64,000 nucleotides of DNA from Nocardia asteroides (lineage in GTDB: Bacteria; Actinomycetota; Actinomycetes; Mycobacteriales; Mycobacteriaceae), in contig NZ_LR134352.1 of the NCBI RefSeq assembly GCF_900637185.1, positions 2,284,001 through 2,348,000 on the forward strand, in the 5' to 3' direction. Of the stretch, positions 10,423 to 18,655 are shown piece after piece. The translations under genes were made by a program, and so were the position numbers. Each line of letters begins with the position of its first letter. Positions within the stretch are counted from its first letter, which is position 1. Below the pieces are notes generated by a model. It was not told the DNA's origin. It saw nothing but the letters and a program-made list of their open reading frames with translations, and ran no database searches.

Positions 10423-11514
10423 ATGGTGGGACTGATCGACCTGGTGCAGACGTTGACGACGCCGCACCCGCTGGACCGGTACCTGGAACTCGTCAACCCC
10501 GCGCTCACCGCGCGGGAGCTGCGGGCCGAGGTCACCCATGTCTCGCACGCGGTGCCCGGCTCGGTGACGCTCACCCTGCGCGCCTCCCGGCAGTGGCGCG
10601 GCCACACCGCCGGTCAGTACGTGCAGATCGGCGTCTCGATCAACGGCGTGCGGCACACCCGCTGCTACTCGCCGATCGACCCGGAGAGCCGCGGCGACCG
10701 CTACCTGCAGCTCACGGTGAAGGCGCACCCGGGCGGGCTGGTCTCCAACTACCTGCACGACAACGCCAGGCCGGGCCTGGTCGTCGACCTGGCGCCCGCC
10801 GCCGGCGTCTTCGCGCTACCGGCGCGCAGGCCCGAGCGGGTGCTGCTGGTCAGCGGCGGCAGCGGCATCACCCCGGTACTGTCGATGCTGCGCACCCTCG
10901 ACGCCGAGGGCTTCGCCGGGGAGGTCACCTTCCTGCACTACGCGCGTCAGCCCGAGATGGTGCCGCACCGGGCCGAGCTGACCGCGATCGCCAACCGCCG
11001 CCCCAACTTCCGGGTCGAGTACCGCTACCCGGTCGAGCCCGGCACCGTCGTCGGTGGCGAGACCTCCACCGGCAGCGGCTTCTTCGACTACGACGAGCTC
11101 GAGCGGGTCGCGCCCTGGTTCGCCGACGCGCAGACCTTCGTGTGTGGCCCGCCGCCGCTGATGCGCGCCGTGCGGACCATCTTCGAGGCCGAGGGCCTGG
11201 CCGACCGGGTGCACAGTGAGGAGTTCACCCTCACCACCGTGCCCGCCGACCCGGCCGAGGCCACCGGCACGGTCTCGTTCTCCGGCAGCGACGTGGCCGC
11301 CGAGAACACCGGCGCGACGCTGCTCGAGCAGGCCGAGGCCGCCGGGCTCACCCCGGAATACGGCTGCCGCATGGGGATCTGCTTCTCCTGCACCGCCACC
11401 AAGGTCTCCGGCTGCACCCGCAACGTGCGCACCGGCGAACTCGACGCCGACCCGGACAAGCAGATCCAGATCTGCGTCAACGCGCCCGTCGGCGACGTCG
11501 ACATCGCCCTCTAG
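10423..11514 (+). CDS. Ferredoxin-NADP reductase with C-terminal [2Fe-2S] domain
   Basis: This 363-residue electron-transfer protein has an FAD-binding barrel with RHTRCYSP, an NAD(P) domain opening VLLVSGGSGITP, and a plant-type ferredoxin domain with CRMGICFSC and a final QICVN. The closest functional parallel is mycobacterial Rv3230c, the reductase that feeds electrons to the DesA3 stearoyl-CoA desaturase. The ATG at 10423 has AGAGGGG at a good distance. Upstream starts (GTG 10381, ATG 10390) lack a ribosome-binding site, although 10381 could be leaderless. Followed 45 bp later by the desaturase gene. Confidence 0.9.
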   Translation: MVGLIDLVQTLTTPHPLDRYLELVNPALTARELRAEVTHVSHAVPGSVTLTLRASRQWRGHTAGQYVQIGVSINGVRHTRCYSPIDPESRGDRYLQLTVKAHPGGLVSNYLHDNARPGLVVDLAPAAGVFALPARRPERVLLVSGGSGITPVLSMLRTLDAEGFAGEVTFLHYARQPEMVPHRAELTAIANRRPNFRVEYRYPVEPGTVVGGETSTGSGFFDYDELERVAPWFADAQTFVCGPPPLMRAVRTIFEAEGLADRVHSEEFTLTTVPADPAEATGTVSFSGSDVAAENTGATLLEQAEAAGLTPEYGCRMGICFSCTATKVSGCTRNVRTGELDADPDKQIQICVNAPVGDVDIAL

Positions 11515-11559
11515 ACGACGACAACCGAATACCGACACCAACCAAGGGGAGATACAGAC

Positions 11560-12708
11560 ATGACGATCCTCACCGAAGGCAAAGACGGCCCGGTCATCCT
11601 GACCCCGGACCAGGTCGAGGAGATCGGCCGCACGCTCGACGAACTGCGCGCCCGCGTCGAAGCCGACCTCGGCGAACGCGACCGCGACTACATCTACAAG
11701 ATCATCAAGACCCAGCGCGGCTTCGAGATCGCCGGCCGCGGGCTGATGTACCTGGGCTTCCTGCCGCCGTTCTGGCTGGCCGGCGTGGCCGCCCTCGGTG
11801 TGTCGAAGATCCTGGACAACATGGAGATCGGCCACAACGTCATGCACGGTCAGTACGACTGGATGCGTGAGCGCGGCATCAACTCCCGCGAATTCGACTG
11901 GGACACGGTCTGCCCGGCCGACCAGTGGAAGCACTCGCACAACTACATGCACCACACCTACACCAACGTCCACGACATGGACCGCGACATCGGCTACGGC
12001 ATCCTGCGCATCGACGAGGGCCAGAAGTGGAACCCCTACTACCTGGGCAACCCGATCTACGCGTTCCTGCTGATGGTGCTGTTCGAGTGGGGCGTGATGG
12101 TGCACGACCTCGAGGCCGACAACATCATCAAGGGCAAGCGCACCTGGGCCGAGCTCAAGCCGCTGCTCAAGGGCCAGGGCAAGAAGGCGGGCAAGCAGGT
12201 CCTCAAGGACTATGTGGTGTTCCCCGCGCTGACCGGCCCGCTGTTCCTGCACACCCTGGCCGGCAACGCCGCGGCCAACCTGGTGCGCAACCTCTGGACC
12301 TTCTCGATCATCTTCTGCGGCCACTTTCCGGCCGGTGTACAGACGTTCACCAAGGAGGAGACCGAGGTCGAGACCCGCGGTGAGTGGTATGTCCGGCAGA
12401 TGCTCGGCTCGGCCAATATCAAGGGCTCCAAGCTGTTCCACATCATGTCGGGCAACCTCTCGCACCAGATCGAGCACCACCTGTTCCCGGACATCCCGGC
12501 CAACCGGTACCCGGAGATGGCGCCCGAGGTGAAGGCGCTGGCCGAGAAGTTCGGTCTGCCCTACAACACCGGCCGTTTCTCCAAGCAGATCGGCTCGGTC
12601 TGGGCCAAGATCTTCCTGCTCTCGGTGCCGGATCGCTTCGTGAAGAGGGCGCCGCAGCCCGGTGTTATCGTTGTGCGTAATCGGAAGGCAACCGAAGTGG
12701 GCGTGTAA
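11560..12708 (+). CDS. Membrane fatty acid (acyl-CoA) desaturase, DesA3-like
   Basis: This 382-residue protein has the three histidine boxes of membrane di-iron desaturases: HNVMHGQYD, HSHNYMHH with HTYTN, and HQIEHHLFPD. Hydrophobic segments separate the boxes. AAGGGGAGA precedes the ATG. With the upstream reductase it forms the two-component Delta9 desaturase system known from mycobacteria (DesA3 with Rv3230c), which introduces a double bond into stearoyl- or palmitoyl-CoA at the membrane. Regiospecificity is inferred from that parallel. Its stop directly abuts the next gene. Confidence 0.92.
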   Translation: MTILTEGKDGPVILTPDQVEEIGRTLDELRARVEADLGERDRDYIYKIIKTQRGFEIAGRGLMYLGFLPPFWLAGVAALGVSKILDNMEIGHNVMHGQYDWMRERGINSREFDWDTVCPADQWKHSHNYMHHTYTNVHDMDRDIGYGILRIDEGQKWNPYYLGNPIYAFLLMVLFEWGVMVHDLEADNIIKGKRTWAELKPLLKGQGKKAGKQVLKDYVVFPALTGPLFLHTLAGNAAANLVRNLWTFSIIFCGHFPAGVQTFTKEETEVETRGEWYVRQMLGSANIKGSKLFHIMSGNLSHQIEHHLFPDIPANRYPEMAPEVKALAEKFGLPYNTGRFSKQIGSVWAKIFLLSVPDRFVKRAPQPGVIVVRNRKATEVGV

Positions 12709-13035
12709 ATGGTCGGCAAATTCGAAAGCAACAAAGATCTTGTCCAGGAATTGACGTCCTCCGGTGCCCGGCACGTCGGCAATATCGCGTCGTTGATCAC
12801 CGGGGTCGTCGCCGAGGTGGCGCGCGAGATCGGTGAGTTCGTCACCGACGCCATCGAGATGAACGAGGCCGCGGCGGCCGCCCGCCGCGACGCCGAGCAG
12901 CAGCGCGAGGCCGAGCGGGACTACCGCGAGGCCGTCGATCTCGACGCCGACGACGACGTCGAGGTCACCACCGCCGTGTTCACCGAGACTCCGATCGCCG
13001 AACCGGCCGAGCCGGCTCCCGGCGAGAAGGCCTGA
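12709..13035 (+). CDS. Small acidic protein coupled to the desaturase
   Basis: This 108-residue protein begins at the base after the desaturase stop. It has an amphipathic N-terminal half (ITGVVAEVAREIGEFV), then a charged helical stretch rich in Glu, Arg and Ala (residues 50-75) that could form a coiled coil, and an acidic Pro-rich tail. No known domain is recognised. The position suggests a partner or stability factor of the desaturase complex, but this is inference from context. Confidence 0.75.
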   Translation: MVGKFESNKDLVQELTSSGARHVGNIASLITGVVAEVAREIGEFVTDAIEMNEAAAAARRDAEQQREAERDYREAVDLDADDDVEVTTAVFTETPIAEPAEPAPGEKA

Positions 13036-13038
13036 GTC

Positions 13039-13569
13039 TCACCACACCGGCAACCGCCTGCGGTGTTCGGTGACATCGGTGATCAGATCCCGGTAGCCGT
13101 CGGTCAATTCGGCCAGCCTGCACCAGTGCAGGTGGGTCCTGGCCTCCCGTTGCCGCGGGGAATGCGGCTCGATCGGATCGCCGCCCAGCGCCTGCTGGGC
13201 GGCGATCCATTTCGCCGCCATCCGATCGATCACCGCGCCCAGGGTCTCGGTGTGCAGCGAAGCGCCCGCCCGATGCGCCACGTTCGCCGCCACCCAGCCG
13301 TCGATCCGGGCGATGAGGGCGGCGCGGTCGCGATCGATGCCGTCGATCACCCGCCCGCACGCCGCGATCCGGCTGCTGCTGGCCTGCGGTGCGCGGGCCG
13401 CCGTGATGGCCGAGTGCCTGCGGTCGTGGCAGCGGGCCAGACTGTTGGCCGCGTCGAGCACCTGATGCCGGGCCTGCTCGGGGTCGGCGGTGTCGAGAAA
13501 GGCCCGCAACAACGCCGACGGCGGTGGGAATTGCGTGGCAGACTCGCGCTGGCCGGGATGGTTCGGCAT
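13039..13569 (-). CDS. DUF4254 domain-containing protein
   Basis: This 176-residue protein contains the DUF4254 signature: IDRDRAALIARIDGWV near residue 82, then LHTETLGAVIDRMAAKW. Proteins of this family are abundant in Nocardia, usually 150-220 residues long, cytoplasmic and uncharacterised. It is convergent with the desaturase operon, 3 bp from its last stop. The assignment is by family memory of these motifs. Confidence 0.75.
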   Translation of the reverse strand: MPNHPGQRESATQFPPPSALLRAFLDTADPEQARHQVLDAANSLARCHDRRHSAITAARAPQASSSRIAACGRVIDGIDRDRAALIARIDGWVAANVAHRAGASLHTETLGAVIDRMAAKWIAAQQALGGDPIEPHSPRQREARTHLHWCRLAELTDGYRDLITDVTEHRRRLPVW

Positions 13570-13922
13570 GGTTCACGCCCCGTGGATAACGCTGAATTGA
13601 GCTTGGATACGCCAGGGCCGGGGAGGATCGGGGGAGTGCGCTCCCCGGCTCCGGCGTAGCCCCGCCCGGGCGTCGACGAATATCCGCGACGCTGCGGCGA
13701 GGAAGACGACCCGGGGAAAATCGGGACCCTTTCAGGAAAGCGCGATCCGGCGTGAGCGCGCAATAGTCGGGTGTACAAATTCCGCGGTCGGCCGGAATTG
13801 TTATCCAGCGTTACGGCGGTGTCACCGGGCGAGGTCCACCGGGTAACCCACCGGCGCATTCCGGGCAATCCGATCCCCGGTGCGGGCCACCGGCGCCGGC
13901 GTATGCACTAACCTCGACAAAT
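13570..13922. other. 353-bp gap without a gene
   Basis: I see no credible coding region. Around 13636-13666 there is a GC-rich hairpin built on GGGGAG-TGCG-CTCCCC flanked by further partly pairing bases. The last 20 bp before the next gene contain CACTAACCT, a possible -10 region, so that gene could be leaderless. Confidence 0.5.
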
Positions 13923-14243
13923 GTGCCCGCCTATGTCTCCTCACCCGAACTGACCTTCGGGTTCCTGTTCTCGCTGGAAGACCCGCAGCGAATCGCCGAC
14001 GTGGTCCGCGACCTGATGGAGCGGCGCGCGGTCTCGGTGTTCCGGATAGCCCGGCTCTCCGACGACGACGGCCCGCCCGAGCGCTATGTCGTGAACTGGG
14101 CGTCCATCCCGCAGATCTCCATCACCACCAGCGCCCCCGAGCCCGCCGACCTGCGCGAGCAGCGGATCATGCTGGTCAACGCCTTCCTCGGGGAGAACGG
14201 CGAGGTCAGCCTGTATTCGGGAACGCCCGACGCGCCGAGCTGA
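13923..14243 (+). CDS. Hypothetical protein
   Basis: This 106-residue soluble protein has no signal peptide or membrane segment and no domain I recognise. It alternates hydrophobic strands with charged loops (a short alpha/beta fold is likely) and has normal high-GC third positions, which supports it being real. The GTG at 13923 follows a possible leaderless promoter; an ATG at 13932 region is not in frame. Convergent with the ABC transporter operon, 6 bp from its last stop. Confidence 0.6.
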   Translation: MPAYVSSPELTFGFLFSLEDPQRIADVVRDLMERRAVSVFRIARLSDDDGPPERYVVNWASIPQISITTSAPEPADLREQRIMLVNAFLGENGEVSLYSGTPDAPS

Positions 14244-14249
14244 ACTCGC

Positions 14250-15242
14250 TCAGCGCGCCGACTCGTAGATCCGGCGCACCACGTCCTCGATGCCGGGCTC
14301 CTCGATCGACAGATCCCGCACCTGCGCCCGATCCGACACCGTGGCCAGCAGCGCCGCCGCGGTGGTGTGTTCGGCGTCGAAGGCCAGCCGCTGCCGCATC
14401 CCGCCCGCCTCGCTGGACAGCAGCTGCGCCCCGCCCGGCAGATCGTCGAGATCCGGTGTCGGCGCGGCCAGGTCGACGACGAGGACCCGGCGCGCGCCGA
14501 CGGTGGCGCCGAGCCCGGCCAGTGAACCGTCGTACACCAGCCTGCCGTGATCGACCACGAGCACCCGGTCGCAGAGCCGTTCCACATCGCCCATGTCGTG
14601 GGTGGTGAGCAGCAGGGTGGTCCCGCGTTCGATGCGCTCGGCGCGCAGGAACTCGCGCAGGCGCTGCTTGGACAGCACGTCCAGGCCGATCGTCGGCTCG
14701 TCCAGGATCACCAGTTCCGGTGAATGCAGCAGGGCGGCAGCCACTTCCGCGCGCATGCGCTGGCCGAGCGACAGCTGGCGCACCGGTGTGTCGAGCGTGT
14801 CGGCCATCTCGAGCTGTTCGACCAGTTCGTGCGTGCGCTTGTCGGCGATGTCGGGGTCGAGCCGGTGGATGGCGGCCAGGATCGAGAACGATTCGTGCAG
14901 CGGCAGATCCCACCACAGCTGGGAACGCTGCCCGAACACCACACCGATCCGCGAGGCCAGCTCCCTGCGCTGACGCACCGGTTCCAGGCCGCAGGTGCGG
15001 ACGCTGCCGGTGGTGGGGACCAGGATGCCGGTGAGCATCTTGATCGTGGTCGACTTGCCCGCGCCGTTGGCCCCGATATAGCCCACCGCGGAACCGCGTT
15101 CGATCCGGAAACTCATCCGGTCGACCGCGGTGATGGTGTCGCGATGTCTGCGCCAGCGGCTGCCGTTCTTGCGGTACACCGTGAACTGCCGGGTGAGGTC
15201 GTCGATGTCGATGATCGGATCCGATCCGGTGTGCTCGTCCAT
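14250..15242 (-). CDS. ABC-2 exporter ATP-binding protein
   Basis: This 330-residue ATPase has Walker A GANGAGKS near residue 55, signature LSLGQ, Walker B LVILDEP and a switch histidine in TTHD. An N-terminal IIDIDDLTRQFTVY strand and a long C-terminal extension of about 90 residues follow the pattern of ATPases that pair with DUF990-type ABC-2 permeases. It energises the two permeases encoded immediately upstream. The ATG at 15242 lies 2 bp after the permease stop. Substrate unknown; drug, lipid or polysaccharide export is typical of the class. Confidence 0.9.
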   Translation of the reverse strand: MDEHTGSDPIIDIDDLTRQFTVYRKNGSRWRRHRDTITAVDRMSFRIERGSAVGYIGANGAGKSTTIKMLTGILVPTTGSVRTCGLEPVRQRRELASRIGVVFGQRSQLWWDLPLHESFSILAAIHRLDPDIADKRTHELVEQLEMADTLDTPVRQLSLGQRMRAEVAAALLHSPELVILDEPTIGLDVLSKQRLREFLRAERIERGTTLLLTTHDMGDVERLCDRVLVVDHGRLVYDGSLAGLGATVGARRVLVVDLAAPTPDLDDLPGGAQLLSSEAGGMRQRLAFDAEHTTAAALLATVSDRAQVRDLSIEEPGIEDVVRRIYESAR

Positions 15243-15244
15243 CG

Positions 15245-16078
15245 CTATCCCCCTCCTCCCTGATAGTGCCTCGTACCGATCCGCCACGCGGCGAACGCCA
15301 GCAACCAGACCCACGCCGCCGCGACCGGGGTCAACCACGCCGACCAGGCGGGCAGCAGCGGCGGGCCGGGCAGCCCGAGCAGCTCGACGGTCGGCACGTA
15401 GGCGGTGAACGCGACGGGAATCGCGAACCCGAACAACAGCTTCAACGGAGTCGGGAACACCGACGCGGGCTGCATCGCGGCGAAGGATCCGCCGTAGGTG
15501 AAGCTGTTGGTGAGCTCGGCACCGTCTATCAGGAAGAACTGTAGTCCCGCCGCGCATACGAAAAGGCCACAGAACAGCGCGATTCCGCTCAGCAGGGTGA
15601 TCACGATCAAGGTAACCGGGGCGATGCCCCAGTCGATTTCGTTGCGCCAGAGCCCGATACCGAGCACGAAAACGGCCACGGCGGCCCTGGCGAGCCTGCG
15701 CAGGGAGATGTCGCTGGTGATCAGTTGCAGCAGCAGTGGTTGCGGGCGCAGGTGATAGGCGTCGAGGGTGCCCATCCTGATCATCGTCGGCAGCGAATCC
15801 AGATGTCCCACCAGCACCTGCGCCAGCGCGAAGGAGGTGTTGGACAGGCCGAACAGCAACAGCGCCGCGTCGGTGTCGAGTCCGCCGAGTGTGCCGACAT
15901 TGTGGAAGATGACCCACACCTCGGCGAACTCCACCAGGCCGATCAGGAAGGCGCTGAACACCTCGGTGGCGAAGGAGAGCCGGTAGACCTGCTGTGCTTT
16001 CACACGCGAACGCAATACTGCGAGATAGGGGGTGAACCAGGTCCCGGCCACGATGCGCGCGGAATCCGGTTCAGCCAC
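15245..16078 (-). CDS. ABC-2 family permease
   Basis: This 277-residue membrane protein has about six hydrophobic segments and the charged early loop RVKAQQVYRLSFATEVFSAF characteristic of DUF990/ABC2_membrane_6 permeases. GTG start, overlapping the end of the other permease gene by 8 bp. It is half of a heterodimeric exporter with the 16071-16946 protein, driven by the ATPase downstream. Confidence 0.85.
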   Translation of the reverse strand: MAEPDSARIVAGTWFTPYLAVLRSRVKAQQVYRLSFATEVFSAFLIGLVEFAEVWVIFHNVGTLGGLDTDAALLLFGLSNTSFALAQVLVGHLDSLPTMIRMGTLDAYHLRPQPLLLQLITSDISLRRLARAAVAVFVLGIGLWRNEIDWGIAPVTLIVITLLSGIALFCGLFVCAAGLQFFLIDGAELTNSFTYGGSFAAMQPASVFPTPLKLLFGFAIPVAFTAYVPTVELLGLPGPPLLPAWSAWLTPVAAAWVWLLAFAAWRIGTRHYQGGGG

Positions 16079-16946
16079 CCTGTACCTCCAACCTGCGTTG
16101 ACCCGCCCGCAGCAACACCCTGCCGAGCAACCCGATCACCAACACCCAGAAACATTGCGCCGCAACGATGATCAGCGCATCCATCCCGACTACCCGTCCT
16201 GACAGCGTATCGATCGGGGCTTGCAGGATGGAGGGAAACGGTGTCGCCATCGCGATCGTCCGCAACCAGTCGGGAAACATGTGGACGGGGACGAAGAGAC
16301 CGGCGAGGAACGTACCGACGATCTGGTACAGCACCCGGATTCCGCGAATCTCCACCACCCAGAACCCGATCAGCGCGATCGCGAACAGGCACAGGAACGA
16401 CAACGCGACCGCCAGCAGCACGCTGACCAGCCCGAGCAGGTAGGCGACCGGCGTCGTCGGCAGCGACAGGCCGAAGGTCGCCGCGCCGATGGCGATGCTC
16501 GGCACGCCACGCGGCAGGAAGGTGCAGGCGGCCCGGCCCATGTCGGTGGCCAGGTAGCTGAGCTGGATGTCTACCGGGCGCAGGAAATCGATGGCGACAT
16601 CGCCGGATTTGATCCGGTCGACCAGGTCGATCTGCGGTCCCATGAACTGGGTGGCGCCGAGCAGTGCCTGTGAGAGCCAGACGTAGGCGCCGATGGTGCC
16701 CTCGTCGTAGCCGCCGAAATCACCGGCGGCGCGGACCGCGGCCACCATCACCGCGGCGCGCACGAAGCCGAAGACACAGTTGGTGAACAGGCCGGCGAAC
16801 ATCGCCAGCTTGTACTGGGCCTGACGTTTGAACCCCGCCCGCGCCAGCGTCCAGTACACGCCCAGCGCACTGCGCCTGCGGCGACGCGCGCCGCACCGGC
16901 TCACGGCGATGGCAAGTCGGCCGTCCCCCTCCGCATCGCCCCGCAC
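16071..16946 (-). CDS. ABC-2 family permease, first gene of operon
   Basis: This 291-residue protein has about six membrane segments and the loop ARAGFKRQAQYKLAMFAGLF near residue 35, matching the partner permease. The start is uncertain. The GTG at 16946 gives a basic N-terminal extension; an in-frame GTG 14 codons later would remove it, and GGAGGGGG lies between the two, too far from the second. It forms an operon of permease, permease and ATPase. Confidence 0.82.
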   Translation of the reverse strand: MRGDAEGDGRLAIAVSRCGARRRRRSALGVYWTLARAGFKRQAQYKLAMFAGLFTNCVFGFVRAAVMVAAVRAAGDFGGYDEGTIGAYVWLSQALLGATQFMGPQIDLVDRIKSGDVAIDFLRPVDIQLSYLATDMGRAACTFLPRGVPSIAIGAATFGLSLPTTPVAYLLGLVSVLLAVALSFLCLFAIALIGFWVVEIRGIRVLYQIVGTFLAGLFVPVHMFPDWLRTIAMATPFPSILQAPIDTLSGRVVGMDALIIVAAQCFWVLVIGLLGRVLLRAGQRRLEVQGG

Positions 16947-17008
16947 AATCAGTCAACTCTAGGCGGCCACCCCACGATCCGGACGAAAACGACCGTGATC
17001 GTGACTGC

Positions 17009-18379
17009 TCAGCGCAGCGGAACCCCGACGTCGCTGCCGCCCTCCGGGGTGATGCGCGCCTTCACTTTCAGCAGCGCGGGCGCGGGCACGAAGCCGCCGG
17101 CGAACAGCGCCTCGCCCTGCCGGAACGCGGGGGAGCGGTCGAGCAGGGCCGCGGGCGCGTAGCCGAAATAGGTGCCGAGTTCGGTGAGGTCGACCGGGGA
17201 GGTCATCTTCATCAGGGCCAGGTTGTCGCACTGGGAGATGATGCCGGGGTGCACCTTCGACGGCCGCTGCGTCGACAGCAGCAGCCACAGCCCGAACTTG
17301 CGCCCCTCCGCCGCGATCTGGATCAGCCGCTCGCGCACGGCGATCGCGATCGGTGAGTCCAGCCGGGGCGAGGCCAGATTGTGCGCCTCGTCGATGACGA
17401 GCAGCACCGGCCTGCGTTCCTCGCGGTGTTCCCACAGGTCGTCGAGCAGGGCCAGGGCCACCACGAGCTGCTGTGCGGCGGTGGAGAATCCGCCGAGATC
17501 GAGCACGGTCGCGTCGGGGCGCTCGGCGACGACCTCCGTGACCGCGCGATCGCTGCGCGCCCACACCTCCCAGTCACGCAGGCCCAGATTCTCGATCCGC
17601 ATGGCCAGGCGCCGCTGGGCCGCGGACTCCGAGCGCCGCAGCACCGGCAGCGTCACGTCGAGTTCGGCGGCGGCCAGCTGGTCGGCGAGGTGGATGAGCT
17701 CGTTGAACTCCTCGCGGTCGACGATCGGATCGAGTTGCAGGATGGCGGCTTTGGACGACAGCGGCAGGGCGGTGAACCTGGCCCGCAACGGCAGGCCGGA
17801 ATGCGGTCGCAGGACCCGGATGTCGCGTTCGCGCAGCGCGTCGGCGGTCGGTCCGGTGGCCGCGGGGTCGACCTCGCCCAGCCGGACGAAATCGGAGTTG
17901 GGATCGAAGATCACCACCGGCAGTGCGGTATGCGCGATGAGCTGCTCGAGCACCACGCCGAGCGCGTAGGTCTTGCCCGAACCGCTCTGTCCGCACCAGA
18001 AGGTGTGCCGGTTGAAGCGCTTGGGCAGCAGCCGGGCCGGTCCACCGGGTGGGGTGAGGTTGACGCCGATGTCGAGCAGCGCGCCGGTGGTCTCGTGCAG
18101 TGTGGCGACTGTGGCCGCGTCGACGAGTTCGACCTCGCCGTCGGTGAACGGGTAACCGGCGCGGATGTCGATACCGCCGTCGACGAGTTCGCCGATCAAC
18201 CGGCCGCGCAGGCGGACCGGGGTGGTCTCGGACCGCTCCTCGACCAGCACCAGCTGACGGTGCTCGGCCGCGACGATCACGGCCAGTGAACCGGCGACGA
18301 GGGCGCTGTCGGTGGCATCGGAAACGACGAAGGAGCGGCCGTCATCGGACCGCGCACTGGGCTGGCTACTGGTCGGCAC
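17009..18379 (-). CDS. HerA/DUF87-type ATPase
   Basis: This 456-residue protein has an N-terminal HAS-barrel-like region (residues 20-100), Walker A GQSGSGKT near residue 130, Walker B PVLLVIDEAHN near residue 325 and a sensor LLLSTQRPSKVHPGI. This is the layout of HerA-like hexameric ATPases (DUF87). In archaea HerA works with NurA in end resection, but no nuclease gene is adjacent, so the role here is unknown. GTG start. This is the second HerA-type protein in the window; the two differ in length and motifs. Confidence 0.87.
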   Translation of the reverse strand: MPTSSQPSARSDDGRSFVVSDATDSALVAGSLAVIVAAEHRQLVLVEERSETTPVRLRGRLIGELVDGGIDIRAGYPFTDGEVELVDAATVATLHETTGALLDIGVNLTPPGGPARLLPKRFNRHTFWCGQSGSGKTYALGVVLEQLIAHTALPVVIFDPNSDFVRLGEVDPAATGPTADALRERDIRVLRPHSGLPLRARFTALPLSSKAAILQLDPIVDREEFNELIHLADQLAAAELDVTLPVLRRSESAAQRRLAMRIENLGLRDWEVWARSDRAVTEVVAERPDATVLDLGGFSTAAQQLVVALALLDDLWEHREERRPVLLVIDEAHNLASPRLDSPIAIAVRERLIQIAAEGRKFGLWLLLSTQRPSKVHPGIISQCDNLALMKMTSPVDLTELGTYFGYAPAALLDRSPAFRQGEALFAGGFVPAPALLKVKARITPEGGSDVGVPLR

Positions 18380-18443
18380 CCAGTGATCTTCTCATCCATC
18401 CCCGTCGCCGGGGACGGACAGCAATGTGACAGTTACCGCCCGC

Positions 18444-18524
18444 TCAGTGCTCGGGGAAGCCGGTCGCGAACAGGATCGCGATGATCACGGAGCTGACCAC
18501 GGAAATGGCGAGAATGATCCACAT
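18444..18524 (-). CDS. 26-residue single-span membrane peptide
   Basis: A short frame from ATG 18524 encodes one continuous hydrophobic helix (Trp2 to Ala20, mostly Ile, Val, Leu) followed by a polar Thr-Gly-Phe-Pro-Glu-His tail. The composition is that of a real membrane microprotein, not of a random frame in such GC-rich DNA. There is no strong ribosome-binding site. It lies between the HerA-type gene and the acyl-CoA dehydrogenase. Function unknown. Confidence 0.45.
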   Translation of the reverse strand: MWIILAISVVSSVIIAILFATGFPEH

Positions 18525-18655
18525 GAGTGGGAAGGCTACCTGTACCCGGGCGTGTCACCCGCATCGCGTCGCCCGGTCCCGGCATCGCCGCAGGTCGCGG
18601 GCTCGCGGGCACATTCCCCTCCCGCTGCGCCGCGTTCTCTGATCGGATGATCGGT

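Noticed and set aside
10816..12774. A 652-codon open frame on the - strand
   Set aside because: Antisense to the reductase and desaturase, both with full motif sets.
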